Assembly (NCBI RefSeq): GCF_049331405.1
Contig: NZ_CP186274.1
Coordinates: 1,860,001 to 1,924,000 of the forward strand
DNA from: PoT sp049331405
GTDB lineage: Bacteria; Planctomycetota; Planctomycetia; Isosphaerales; Isosphaeraceae
Reading direction: 5' to 3'
Length of the DNA: 64,000 nucleotides
A program made the translations under genes and the position numbers. Every line of letters begins with the position of its first letter. The first letter of the stretch is position 1. This document shows positions 1 to 7,155 of this stretch, piece by piece. Below the pieces are notes generated by a model. The model made no database searches, had not been told where the DNA came from, and saw only the letters and a program-made list of their open reading frames with translations.

Positions 1-2
1 CT

Positions 3-677
3 TATGGGCGGTTCCCGTCGGGTTCCCTGGGGGGGCCGAGCCTGCCGCCGGATCGTCGGCTGGGTTGGCCGGTCACGATCTTCGTCTTCATCACCCAGGG
101 CCTGCAACTCGTCTATGACCCCCTCGAATCCTGGGACTCTCCCCCGAACGTGCGGCCGCAGTTCATGCATACGAGCACGGACGGCGAACCGCCCCCCTTC
201 CTGACCTTGGCGAAGGATTCCAACGGATACCTGCGATGCCCTTCGGACCGCTCCAGGCCGAAGGCGGACGTAACCTGGCCGACCTCCTACATCGGGGTCG
301 CGGGTCTCGGCAGGGACGCGGCGGCCTTGCCGTCGGGCCACCCACGCGCCGGGGTCTTCGGCGACGATCGGTCGACCAGGCTCGACGAGATCAAGGACGG
401 GGCCTCGACGACGATGATGCTGGTGGAGACCACCACGGCCGTCGGCCCCTGGAACGCCGGCGGCCCCGCGTCTGTCCGGGGCCTCGACCCGGCTCGAAAG
501 CCCTACATCGGCCCGGGTCGACAGTTTGGCGGCGCGCATCATGGGAAGGCCAACGTGATGTTCGCCGACGGTTCCGTGCGATTCATCTCCGCGACCATCA
601 ATACAGCCGTCTTCAGGGCCATGACGACCATCGCCGGGGGTGAAGACCCGAACCAGGCACGATCGCATGAGCGTTGA
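3..677 (+). CDS. DUF1559 pseudopilin-type protein, 5' end cut by window
   Basis: The reading frame is open from the first bases of the window, so the N-terminal methylation and cleavage site lies outside it. What remains has the usual DUF1559 order: a PSLPPDRRLGW segment, a CPSD cysteine region, a long middle, and the closing H-X9-DG motif (HHGKANVMFADG followed by SVRFIS). DUF1559 proteins are planctomycete pilin-like secreted proteins of unknown function that occur in many copies per genome. A GTG at 150 is possible but would cut into the conserved region, so the gene is treated as partial. No RNA hairpin was noted after the stop. Confidence 0.85.
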   Translation, partial: YGRFPSGSLGGPSLPPDRRLGWPVTIFVFITQGLQLVYDPLESWDSPPNVRPQFMHTSTDGEPPPFLTLAKDSNGYLRCPSDRSRPKADVTWPTSYIGVAGLGRDAAALPSGHPRAGVFGDDRSTRLDEIKDGASTTMMLVETTTAVGPWNAGGPASVRGLDPARKPYIGPGRQFGGAHHGKANVMFADGSVRFISATINTAVFRAMTTIAGGEDPNQARSHER

Positions 678-783
678 CGCCGAGTATAACGGAACCATAG
701 ACATCTAACCCGGATGCAATGGCCGCAATCCGGAGAGGATACCGCATGGTCGGATGAGCCGCGCGATCCCGTGGGGAACACTG

Positions 784-1947
784 ATGCGTCAAAGTCATCG
801 ATGCCTTGTCGCGATCACAATATCGGCGTTGATAACCCTCGGCCTGGGCCGGGCCTTCGGCGATGACGTGGATCCGAAGGAGGCCTTCCGGCGCGAGTAT
901 CTCGAGGCGGCGAAAGTCCTGGAGGCCCACTACCATGACATCAGCGTCGAGGTTCATACCCATACGCGCAAGCGTTCCGACGCCGGCGTCGAGGAAACCA
1001 ACTCAAGGCAGTTCCTGAGCCGTTCGGGGCGCAACGCCTGCGTCATCTCCTCGACCATGGGTGAAAGGAATCTCCCCGCGCCTGCCAGGAAGAAGCTCGG
1101 CCCGGACATGAGTTCGCTCGTCATCGGCGCGGGTTCGCCGGAAAGGATCACGTTCTACAATTCGGAGCACGCGACGAGTTTGCTGCGCACCCCTCCTTCC
1201 AGGCTCTTCTCCATCATCTCATCCAACGCGGTTATCACCGGGACAAAGAGTAGAGTCGACAGATCTCTCGCCCTATCGATCGACTGCGGCACCCTCGCTG
1301 CCGGCGGAATTTCGATTGCCACCTTGTTGTCGGATAAAGGTTCCTTCCTCATCGAGAATATCGTGCGAGAAACGGGCCCTGACGGGACGGGTAGGCTGCG
1401 CGTTACGCTATGGCACCCCCGAAATCCAACGACCGAATTCCCGGAGAAGAATTCCAGATTTCTCCGGCAGGCGACATTCGTCTTCAATCCCGGGGAGCAT
1501 TGGGTGCTCGACCGCTACGAAATGCGTTGGGGTTACCCGAGATTTCCACTGACTTTGTTCGAAGCCGGGACGGTCGAATATGAGGGTTCGGTGGGTGGGT
1601 TTCCGACGCCTAAGCGAATACACGTGCGTTCGTTCTCCGTCACGGACGAAGTCTACGGCGCCAGCAAATCCGAGGCGGCCCTCGCGGCACTGGCCTCCCG
1701 AAGCCGCGGGGGCTATGAGGAAACGCAGGAATTCCACAATTTGACGCTCGGCTCGAGCCCCGATTGGGAATTCACGACCGGGGCCTTTGGAGTCATGCGC
1801 GGCTCCCCGCCGGGCAAGCCGTCGAAAGCCGCCGGGATCCCGCCCTGGTTGCTGCCGGGGACGGGGCTCACGTTCCTGCTCGGTCTGATCTTCAAGTGTT
1901 ACGAATCGAGACATCACCGAGTCTATACATTTCAGAAAATCTCTTGA
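784..1947 (+). CDS. exported orphan protein with C-terminal membrane anchor
   Basis: Not recognised. The predicted protein has 387 residues. The ATG at 784 follows a GGGGAA stretch and opens directly into a signal peptide ending near GRAFG/DD. An upstream in-frame TTG at 754 would put ten extra residues before the signal. The middle is polar and probably beta-rich. Residues about 353-372 are hydrophobic (WLLPGTGLTFLLGLIF) and are followed by a short basic tail, so the protein is probably exported and held in the membrane by its C-terminus, like other planctomycete surface proteins. The gene stands alone: the preceding gene ends 106 bases upstream and the next is more than 1.3 kb downstream. 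Confidence 0.7.
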   Translation: MRQSHRCLVAITISALITLGLGRAFGDDVDPKEAFRREYLEAAKVLEAHYHDISVEVHTHTRKRSDAGVEETNSRQFLSRSGRNACVISSTMGERNLPAPARKKLGPDMSSLVIGAGSPERITFYNSEHATSLLRTPPSRLFSIISSNAVITGTKSRVDRSLALSIDCGTLAAGGISIATLLSDKGSFLIENIVRETGPDGTGRLRVTLWHPRNPTTEFPEKNSRFLRQATFVFNPGEHWVLDRYEMRWGYPRFPLTLFEAGTVEYEGSVGGFPTPKRIHVRSFSVTDEVYGASKSEAALAALASRSRGGYEETQEFHNLTLGSSPDWEFTTGAFGVMRGSPPGKPSKAAGIPPWLLPGTGLTFLLGLIFKCYESRHHRVYTFQKIS

Positions 1948-2158
1948 TCCTTCGCGGGGCCTGGCGGCGCGGCACGCCGGGAAACCGGGCATTTTCGCGC
2001 GGGATAGCTCGCGGTCCGGACCCGGAGTTCGCCCCCGTCGGCTGGAAGCGGATTGCCCGGGGGGCAGCACTTTGCGTCGGCCGGCCACGAGGCCGAGAGG
2101 GACGCGCATCGGATTGCATCACACGCGGGGCTTGCGGATGATAGACTCCTATCGAGTT

Positions 2159-2234
2159 CGAGCTTGTCGATATCAGGTGGTGTCAAGCTCGGGCCACCCG
2201 AGGCCGCCGGGCAGTCCTTGCCCGGCGGCCTTTT
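2159..2234 (+). ncRNA. candidate structured RNA: two tandem hairpins ending in T-run
   Basis: CGAGCTTG at 2159-2166 pairs exactly with CAAGCTCG at 2184-2191 around a 17-nt loop. Eleven bases later a 12-bp perfect stem (2202-2213 with 2219-2230) is followed by TTTT. A weak -35-like TTGCAT lies near 2115 with a GATAGA-like sequence about 17-18 bases further on. The arrangement fits a short RNA of about 80 nt with its own terminator, or a structured 3' region of the gene ending at 1947. No known RNA family was recognised. Confidence 0.3.
2202..2234 (+). terminator. intrinsic terminator
   Basis: GGCCGCCGGGCA at 2202-2213 and TGCCCGGCGGCC at 2219-2230 form a perfect 12-bp GC-rich stem with a 5-nt loop, followed by TTTT. 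It lies 255 bases after the gene ending at 1947 and could terminate that transcript or a short RNA starting near 2150. Confidence 0.7.
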
Positions 2235-3191
2235 CGCGTTAGCGGTCGGTGGTATCCCTGGCAGATCTTAGCGCCAAGATGTGAGGTCGGAGCGGGGGCG
2301 ATCGAGCCCTTCAAGTCGATCATCGAGCACGAGAGCCATGTTCGTTCAAACGATGACTCGCCTAATACATCACGAAGACCACGAAGGGAAATCCCGCACC
2401 ATCGACGCCGGCTCCCTCGACCACTTCCCGTCAAGGGCGTCCCGGCGGACGTGAGCACTTTGACACATGGCTCAACAAGCGATGCCCCAGAGGCGAGCGT
2501 CAAGCACGAGTGGCATTTCGGACGCAGGCTCGCAAGCATTGAGGCGGGACGTCATCACGGGATGCATGGATACGCTAGTCCCATTCTTGATAATCGGCCA
2601 GGCCCCTCGGGCAAATAGGTCTAATTAGGCTGCAAAGAGGCTTTCTTGCCCCGCAGACTTCGGGGCCGAAGGTGCGTCTCGGCGGCGCTTCCGAATGGTT
2701 TACTGCGCATCATCCATGCAATGAAGGAGATTCCTGAACCGCATGCAGGATAGGAGCCCACCTGCGTGTGGCCCGACCGAGCAGGTTTTCACCGGGATGG
2801 GCGGCTCGAGGGGTCAACGAGAGTCATGAATTTCAGTCCGAAATTATTAGAACATGCTCATTGCTGGGCAACCTGGTGCCTGCATCCGGGATTGGCCGAT
2901 TTCTCGAGGGCCTGGGAATCGCCGTGGAGCCAAGAAATGCTCCCTTGCGCAAAAAATTTTCGACTGGATGATCCAGGCCTTGAACCTGCCATGACGTTTG
3001 GATCGTAGGCATGTCCCGATCATTAAATCGGCTAATTGACCTTCGAGGTCAACTTGTGAGCGTTCGCGCTGTCGCGATCGTAATGGCTGGATCTGGCACG
3101 ACCGAATTCGTTGTGTGCGACTCTGTGGCTTGCGGAACTTGAGCGGGCTGGGTACTTTGGCATGAGATGCGCCTTACGCGTACATCAACGA

Positions 3192-3220
3192 ATGACGTTA
3201 GCACCTGCCAGATCTATAAT
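3192..3220 (+). promoter_or_regulatory. sigma-70-type promoter for the Calx-beta gene
   Basis: ATGACG at 3192-3197 (4 of 6 to TTGACA), a 17-bp spacer and a perfect TATAAT at 3215-3220. Transcription would begin near 3227, leaving a leader of about 77 nt before the ATG at 3304. This argues against the in-frame GTG at 3232 as the start. Confidence 0.55.
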
Positions 3221-3303
3221 TCTTCGCAGGGGTGTCGCTGCGTCGTTTGCATCCCAACATGGGTCGAGCCGACTATAACTGTTGCATGCACGGGGCTACT
3301 CGA

Positions 3304-4170
3304 ATGGCACCAGGGATCACCGTCCGTCGTCGCAATACTCAGTTCCGCCCCGGGTTCCAGCCGGAGGCCTTGGAGACCCGCGTCGTGCCGTCCGCCTCGC
3401 CCGGCGTCGCGGCGCACGTGGCCGTCGCCAATGGCGGTGCGCGAGCCCAGGTCCACGCCGCCGCGGATACGCCCGCCGTCTCCATCACGGACGGCACGGT
3501 CCTGCTGGGCCGGTCGGGCAAGGGCGCCACGGTGATGAGCTACGTCACGCTGTCGACCGCCTCCACGAACCGGATCGCCCTGCAGTACAACACCTCCGCG
3601 GTGACCGCCAACGACTCGGGGCCGCTGCGCGAGTTCGTCCCGAAGCAGGGGACCCTGATCATCCCCAAGAATTCGCTGTACGGCGTGATCCGGACGAAGG
3701 TCCTCCGCCCGGGCCCCGGCACCGACGTGGTCTACAACGTCAACCTGACCTCGGCCACCAACGCGACGCTCCAGAACGACGCGTCGGGGCACGCCCCCTT
3801 CTCCCGCATCGTGATCCGCGATAACCGGCTCCCGGTGACCGCCCGCCCGACGTTGAGCGTCTCGGGCTCGACCGTGACCGAGGGCAGCGCTGCGACCTTC
3901 ACGCTGACCCTCTCGTCGGCCACGACCCGCGACGTCTCGGTCCGCTACACGACCGTCCCGGGCACGGCGTCGACCTCGCGCTACGTGGGAACGGCGGGTA
4001 TCGCGACCATCCCGGCCGGCCAGACCTCGGCGACCATCTCGGTCCCGACCGTCAACGACCCGGCGGCCAGCGGAACCCAGACGTTCAGCATGTACATCTC
4101 CACGGCGGCCAACGCCTACCTGTCGACGTTCGTCGCGAACGCCAACATCAACGACACGGCCACGGCCTGA
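3304..4170 (+). CDS. exported Calx-beta domain protein with LEPR-XLL-like N-terminus
   Basis: The product is about 288 residues. A basic start (VRRRNTQF) is followed by PEALETRVVPSA, the planctomycete variant of the LEPR-XLL export motif. Two beta-sandwich units follow: residues about 64-175 (VSITDG start) and 180-288 (TLSVSGSTVTEGSAATFTL). The second is a clear Calx-beta repeat, a calcium-binding fold found in adhesins and large surface proteins. The protein is probably secreted or surface-bound. ATGs at 3259 and 3304 are both possible; 3304 is preferred because it keeps the basic/ALETR signal near the N-terminus. The codon composition is strongly GC3-rich. Confidence 0.8.
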   Translation: MAPGITVRRRNTQFRPGFQPEALETRVVPSASPGVAAHVAVANGGARAQVHAAADTPAVSITDGTVLLGRSGKGATVMSYVTLSTASTNRIALQYNTSAVTANDSGPLREFVPKQGTLIIPKNSLYGVIRTKVLRPGPGTDVVYNVNLTSATNATLQNDASGHAPFSRIVIRDNRLPVTARPTLSVSGSTVTEGSAATFTLTLSSATTRDVSVRYTTVPGTASTSRYVGTAGIATIPAGQTSATISVPTVNDPAASGTQTFSMYISTAANAYLSTFVANANINDTATA

Positions 4171-4200
4171 TCAACGCGGCACCGGAACTCGATAAGCCAG

Positions 4201-4241
4201 CGGCCTCAGGAAGGGGGGCGATCCCCCGACCGAGGCCGTTT
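4201..4241 (+). terminator. terminator after the Calx-beta gene
   Basis: Nested inverted repeat: the outer arms CGGCCTC (4201-4207) and GAGGCCG (4232-4238) enclose GGGGG-CGAT-CCCCC, followed by TTT. It lies between convergent genes, 31 bases after the Calx-beta stop, and may work in both directions. Confidence 0.65.
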
Positions 4242-4329
4242 CGCGCGCCCATGCATTGATCTTCTCCACGTCAGGACCGGCAAGCGGGCGCGATGAACGT
4301 GGGGCGCCTCATCTCGTCGTCGTGCGGCA

Positions 4330-5445
4330 TCAGAAAGCATACCTGATTTGGCAATAGGGTAGCTTCTCCTTCAGGAGGTCGCAGAACTCGGCGACCATCC
4401 GCCCCTTGAAGCCGTGCTTGTATCTCAGATTGATGCCGCCACGCTCCGAGACTTTCGGCTCCTGGTTGCGGGGCGTCCAGAGGAGCTCCTCGGCCTTCGG
4501 ATGCCAGCCGAGGTTGATCTCGTGGAGCCCCTCGTTGTGCGTGAGGAAGATCACCTCGCAGGCGAGCTGCCGCCTGGCCCTCTCGCCGATCCCTGCGTCG
4601 ACCAGCTCGAACAGCTCGGCATACTCCTCCTGCCAGCCTTCATAGATGACCACGGGCGAGAAGTTGAGCTGGACCTCATATCCGGCGGCGACGAAGTCGT
4701 CGATCGCCGCGATCCTGTCGGCGATCGGGGAGGTCCTCACGTCCAGCAACTTCGCCTTAGAAGCCGGCATCAGGCTGAACCGGATCCGCGTCTTCTCCTG
4801 CGGGTCGAGTTCGAGGAGTTCGCGGTTCACGTACTTCGTGGCGAAGCTCGCCTTGCCGTCGGGGATTCTCTTGAAAAGGTCGACGAGTGAAGACACGTTA
4901 TCGCTGATCAGGGAGTCCACCGAGCAATCGCTGTTGCACCCGATGTCGTAGACCCAGCACGACTCGTCGACCTGATTCGGCTCCGTCTTCGGGCCGAGCT
5001 TCCTGGCATGTCGCGCGATGGCCCCGCAGATCGCGTCGATGTTGACGAAGACCGTGATGGGGTTCGCGTACCCCTTGTTCCTGGGCACGTAGCAATAGGC
5101 GCACGACATAACACAGCCGTTCGCCGTGCTCGGCGCGATGAAGTCGGCCGAGCGCCCGTTCCTGATGAACTCGAGCCCCTTCTTCAGGCCCAGCACGAGC
5201 ACCGAGCTCTTGATCCGGTTCCAGCTCTCGACGTTCCCCTCGTTCCCGAACAGCCCCGGGATCTTCCAGTGCCCCTCGACGATCTCGACCCTGGCCTCGG
5301 GGAACCTCTCGAGTACGTCCCGCCCGACCTCGGACTCGACCGCCGCACGCTCGGCGTAAATCGTCCTGACATCCAGGAGCCCCGGGACCTTGACCGGTTT
5401 ACTCGGGCCACCGCGGCCGAAGTCGAGCAGCCCTTGCATGGCCAT
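4330..5445 (-). CDS. spore photoproduct lyase family radical SAM protein
   Basis: The product has 371 residues from the ATG at 5445, which sits just after GGAAGAGAGG; a TTG at 5463 is an alternative. The radical SAM cluster motif C-X3-C-X2-C is present (GCVMSCAYCYV, Cys 111, 115 and 118). Further cysteines follow in YDIGCNSDCSVD (about residues 166-178), a region that is conserved in the SPL-like family as I remember it. SplB uses S-adenosylmethionine and a 4Fe-4S cluster to reverse the spore photoproduct thymine lesion. Relatives occur in many bacteria that do not form spores, where the substrate is less certain. The gene is convergent with the Calx-beta gene. The DNA-repair role is inferred from the family only. 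Confidence 0.8.
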   Translation of the reverse strand: MAMQGLLDFGRGGPSKPVKVPGLLDVRTIYAERAAVESEVGRDVLERFPEARVEIVEGHWKIPGLFGNEGNVESWNRIKSSVLVLGLKKGLEFIRNGRSADFIAPSTANGCVMSCAYCYVPRNKGYANPITVFVNIDAICGAIARHARKLGPKTEPNQVDESCWVYDIGCNSDCSVDSLISDNVSSLVDLFKRIPDGKASFATKYVNRELLELDPQEKTRIRFSLMPASKAKLLDVRTSPIADRIAAIDDFVAAGYEVQLNFSPVVIYEGWQEEYAELFELVDAGIGERARRQLACEVIFLTHNEGLHEINLGWHPKAEELLWTPRNQEPKVSERGGINLRYKHGFKGRMVAEFCDLLKEKLPYCQIRYAF

Positions 5446-5731
5446 GCCTCTCTTCCACACCAATGCAGCGGAGGTTCACACGATCCTTCCGGCAAGTTCA
5501 ATCCCTGCGATCGCAGAGAACCCAAATTAAAAAGAATCGGCCGGAGATCGATCCAACACCAACCGAAAGAAAGATTCCCTGCAGTTTCAGGACCTTGTCG
5601 GTCCGATGCCACAAAGGATTCTGTAAACGTTGATTTGCGTCAACGATCTCAGCTCAAAACATTGGTTGGTGGGATCGTAACGAGTCGGTGGGAGGAGTTC
5701 GCGATCAGGCATAGAGACCGGCAGTGTATGG

Positions 5732-5752
5732 TGGACCCCGAAAACTGGACCA
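5732..5752 (+). repeat. IS3 left inverted repeat
   Basis: TGGACCCCGAAAACTGGACC plus A. It matches the right end in its outer seven and inner eight positions (one substitution), with a divergent centre one base longer than the right end. Confidence 0.75.
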
Positions 5753-5791
5753 TCTGTTAAGCTACTCAGACGGGTCTGAGGAGGAGGACGG

Positions 5792-6082
5792 ATGGCGAGG
5801 AAGCGGCAAGTCCACACGGCGGCGTTCAAGGCTCAAGTCGCCCTGGCGGCCCTCAAGGGAGACCGCACGATCAACGAGTTGGCCGGCCACTATGGCGTCC
5901 ATCCCACATCGATCCATGGCTGGAAGAAGCAGCTCATCAGCAGTGCCGAGGAGGTCTTCGGGAGTCCGGCCAAGGCGGCCTCGGCTGACGCCGAGGCACG
6001 CCAGGCCGAACTCTTCGAACAGATCGGGCGCCTCAAGATGGAACTCGAGTGGCTGAAAAAAAAAGTCGCCCCATTCAGTTGA
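5792..6082 (+). CDS. IS3-family OrfA, HTH transposase subunit
   Basis: The product has 96 residues, with the ATG after GAGGAGGACGG. It carries the Tnp_1 helix-turn-helix (FKAQVALAALKGDRTINELAGHYGV-type pattern, residues about 10-40) that binds the element ends. A heptad-rich leucine zipper (EQIGRLKMELEWLKKK) at the C-terminus normally mediates OrfA multimerisation. The frame ends soon after an A9 tract at 6056-6064. With one A fewer, the frame would run straight into orfB as LKKKSPHSVEDRRPLIEPDH, which looks like the natural junction of fused relatives. Confidence 0.9.
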   Translation: MARKRQVHTAAFKAQVALAALKGDRTINELAGHYGVHPTSIHGWKKQLISSAEEVFGSPAKAASADAEARQAELFEQIGRLKMELEWLKKKVAPFS

Positions 6083-6095
6083 GGACCGAAGGCCC

Positions 6096-6917
6096 TTGAT
6101 CGAGCCGGATCATCCCCGGTTGAGCGTGCGCCGCCAGTGCGAGTTGCTGGGGCTGAGCCGATCGAGCCTCTACTACCGACCTGCGGGTGAGTCGCCCGAG
6201 GACCTGCGCCTGATGCGGTTGATCGACGAGCAATATACGGCATGCCCGTTCTACGGCAGCCGCAAGATGACCGCCTGGCTGGAACAACGAGGTGAGGAGG
6301 TCAATCGGAAGCGAGTACAGCGCCTGATGCGGAAGATGGGCCTGGAAGCGATCTATGCCAAGCCCAGGCTGAGTCAGGCCGGGAGAGGCCATAAGATCTA
6401 CCCTTATCTCTTGCGAGGTGTCAAAGCCCGGCGAGCGGACCACGTGTGGAGCACGGACATCACTTATGTGCCGATGAGTGGAGGGTTCATGTACCTGGCG
6501 GCGGTGATCGACTGGTACAGCCGGTACGTGATCGGCTGGCGGCTGTCGAACACGCTGGACGGCTCCTTCTGCCTGGAGATGTTGGAAGATGCCTTGAGGT
6601 CGGGGAAGCCCGAGGTGTTCAACACGGACCAAGGGGTCCAGTTCACGGCCGAGGCGTTCACCGGGAGGCTTGAGGCGGCCGGGATAGCCGTGAGCATGGA
6701 TGGACGCGGCAGGGCATTGGATAACGTGTTCGTCGAACGGCTCTGGAGGACCGTGAAATACGAAGATATTTACATCCAAGGCTACGAGACGGTGCCGGAG
6801 CTGCAGCGAGGGTTGAGGCGATACTTCGGCTTCTATAACGAGGATCGGCTCCACGAATCCCTGGGGTACCGGACTCCAGGGACGGTCTACCGAGCGGACA
6901 GAGCCACGACGGCCTGA
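6096..6917 (+). CDS. IS3-family OrfB, DDE transposase
   Basis: The frame is open from 6057, inside the A tract; a TTG at 6096 is the first possible independent start and gives 273 residues. The HTH_21 region (LSVRRQCELLGLSRSSLYYR) is followed by the rve integrase core. The catalytic triad is visible as Asp in STDITYV, Asp in FNTDQGVQF and Glu in DNVFVERLW, 35 residues after the second Asp. OrfB normally acts as an OrfAB fusion. Here it lies in +1 relative to orfA, not the canonical -1. The domain is full length with no internal stop, so the copy may still be active. Confidence 0.9.
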   Translation: MIEPDHPRLSVRRQCELLGLSRSSLYYRPAGESPEDLRLMRLIDEQYTACPFYGSRKMTAWLEQRGEEVNRKRVQRLMRKMGLEAIYAKPRLSQAGRGHKIYPYLLRGVKARRADHVWSTDITYVPMSGGFMYLAAVIDWYSRYVIGWRLSNTLDGSFCLEMLEDALRSGKPEVFNTDQGVQFTAEAFTGRLEAAGIAVSMDGRGRALDNVFVERLWRTVKYEDIYIQGYETVPELQRGLRRYFGFYNEDRLHESLGYRTPGTVYRADRATTA

Positions 6918-6947
6918 TTGGACAGTAGCGAAGGATCGCCGTTTTTT

Positions 6948-6967
6948 GGTCTAGACAATGGGGTCCA
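6948..6967 (-). repeat. IS3 right inverted repeat
   Basis: On the minus strand this reads TGGACCCATTGTCTAGACCA, matching the left end at TGGACCC and CT-GACCA. It follows orfB by 30 bases. Confidence 0.75.
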
Positions 6968-7155
6968 CCTCACCGGCAGTGATCGTTCGGAAGAATGTGA
7001 AAAGTTCTTCGGAGAGTGGAACTTGTGAGCTGGCGGGTCGAATGCTAGATTAGTGTCCAGATGTGCGTCGGGGCACATCCTTCGGGATATCCTGGGCAAG
7101 ATCCGTTCCAGCATTGACAGTCGAGAATTTGCCCTACATAGAAGAGATTTCGTCG

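Larger units (their letters stand above)
1948..3303. other. long intergenic stretch with RNA-like hairpins and a promoter
   Basis: About 1.36 kb without a convincing coding frame. It holds two consecutive hairpins at 2159-2230 (listed separately), a small inverted repeat TTGACCT-tcg-AGGTCAA at 3036-3052, and a promoter at 3192-3220 for the Calx-beta gene. The middle (2240-3000) is less GC-rich than the flanks, and nothing else was recognised there. Confidence 0.5.
5732..6967 (+). mobile_element. IS3-family insertion sequence, about 1236 bp
   Basis: Imperfect terminal inverted repeats bound the element: 5732-5752 begins TGGACCCCG and 6948-6967 reads inward as TGGACCCATTGTCTAGACCA. The shared parts are TGGACCC and CT(G/A)GACCA. 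Inside are orfA (HTH) and orfB (DDE integrase) in different frames. The triplets next to the repeats (TGG and CCT) do not match, so no simple 3-bp target duplication is visible. A 10-bp direct repeat, ACCGGCAGTG, lies just outside both ends (5717-5726 and 6972-6981). The element sits in a non-coding gap and breaks no recognisable gene. Confidence 0.9.
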
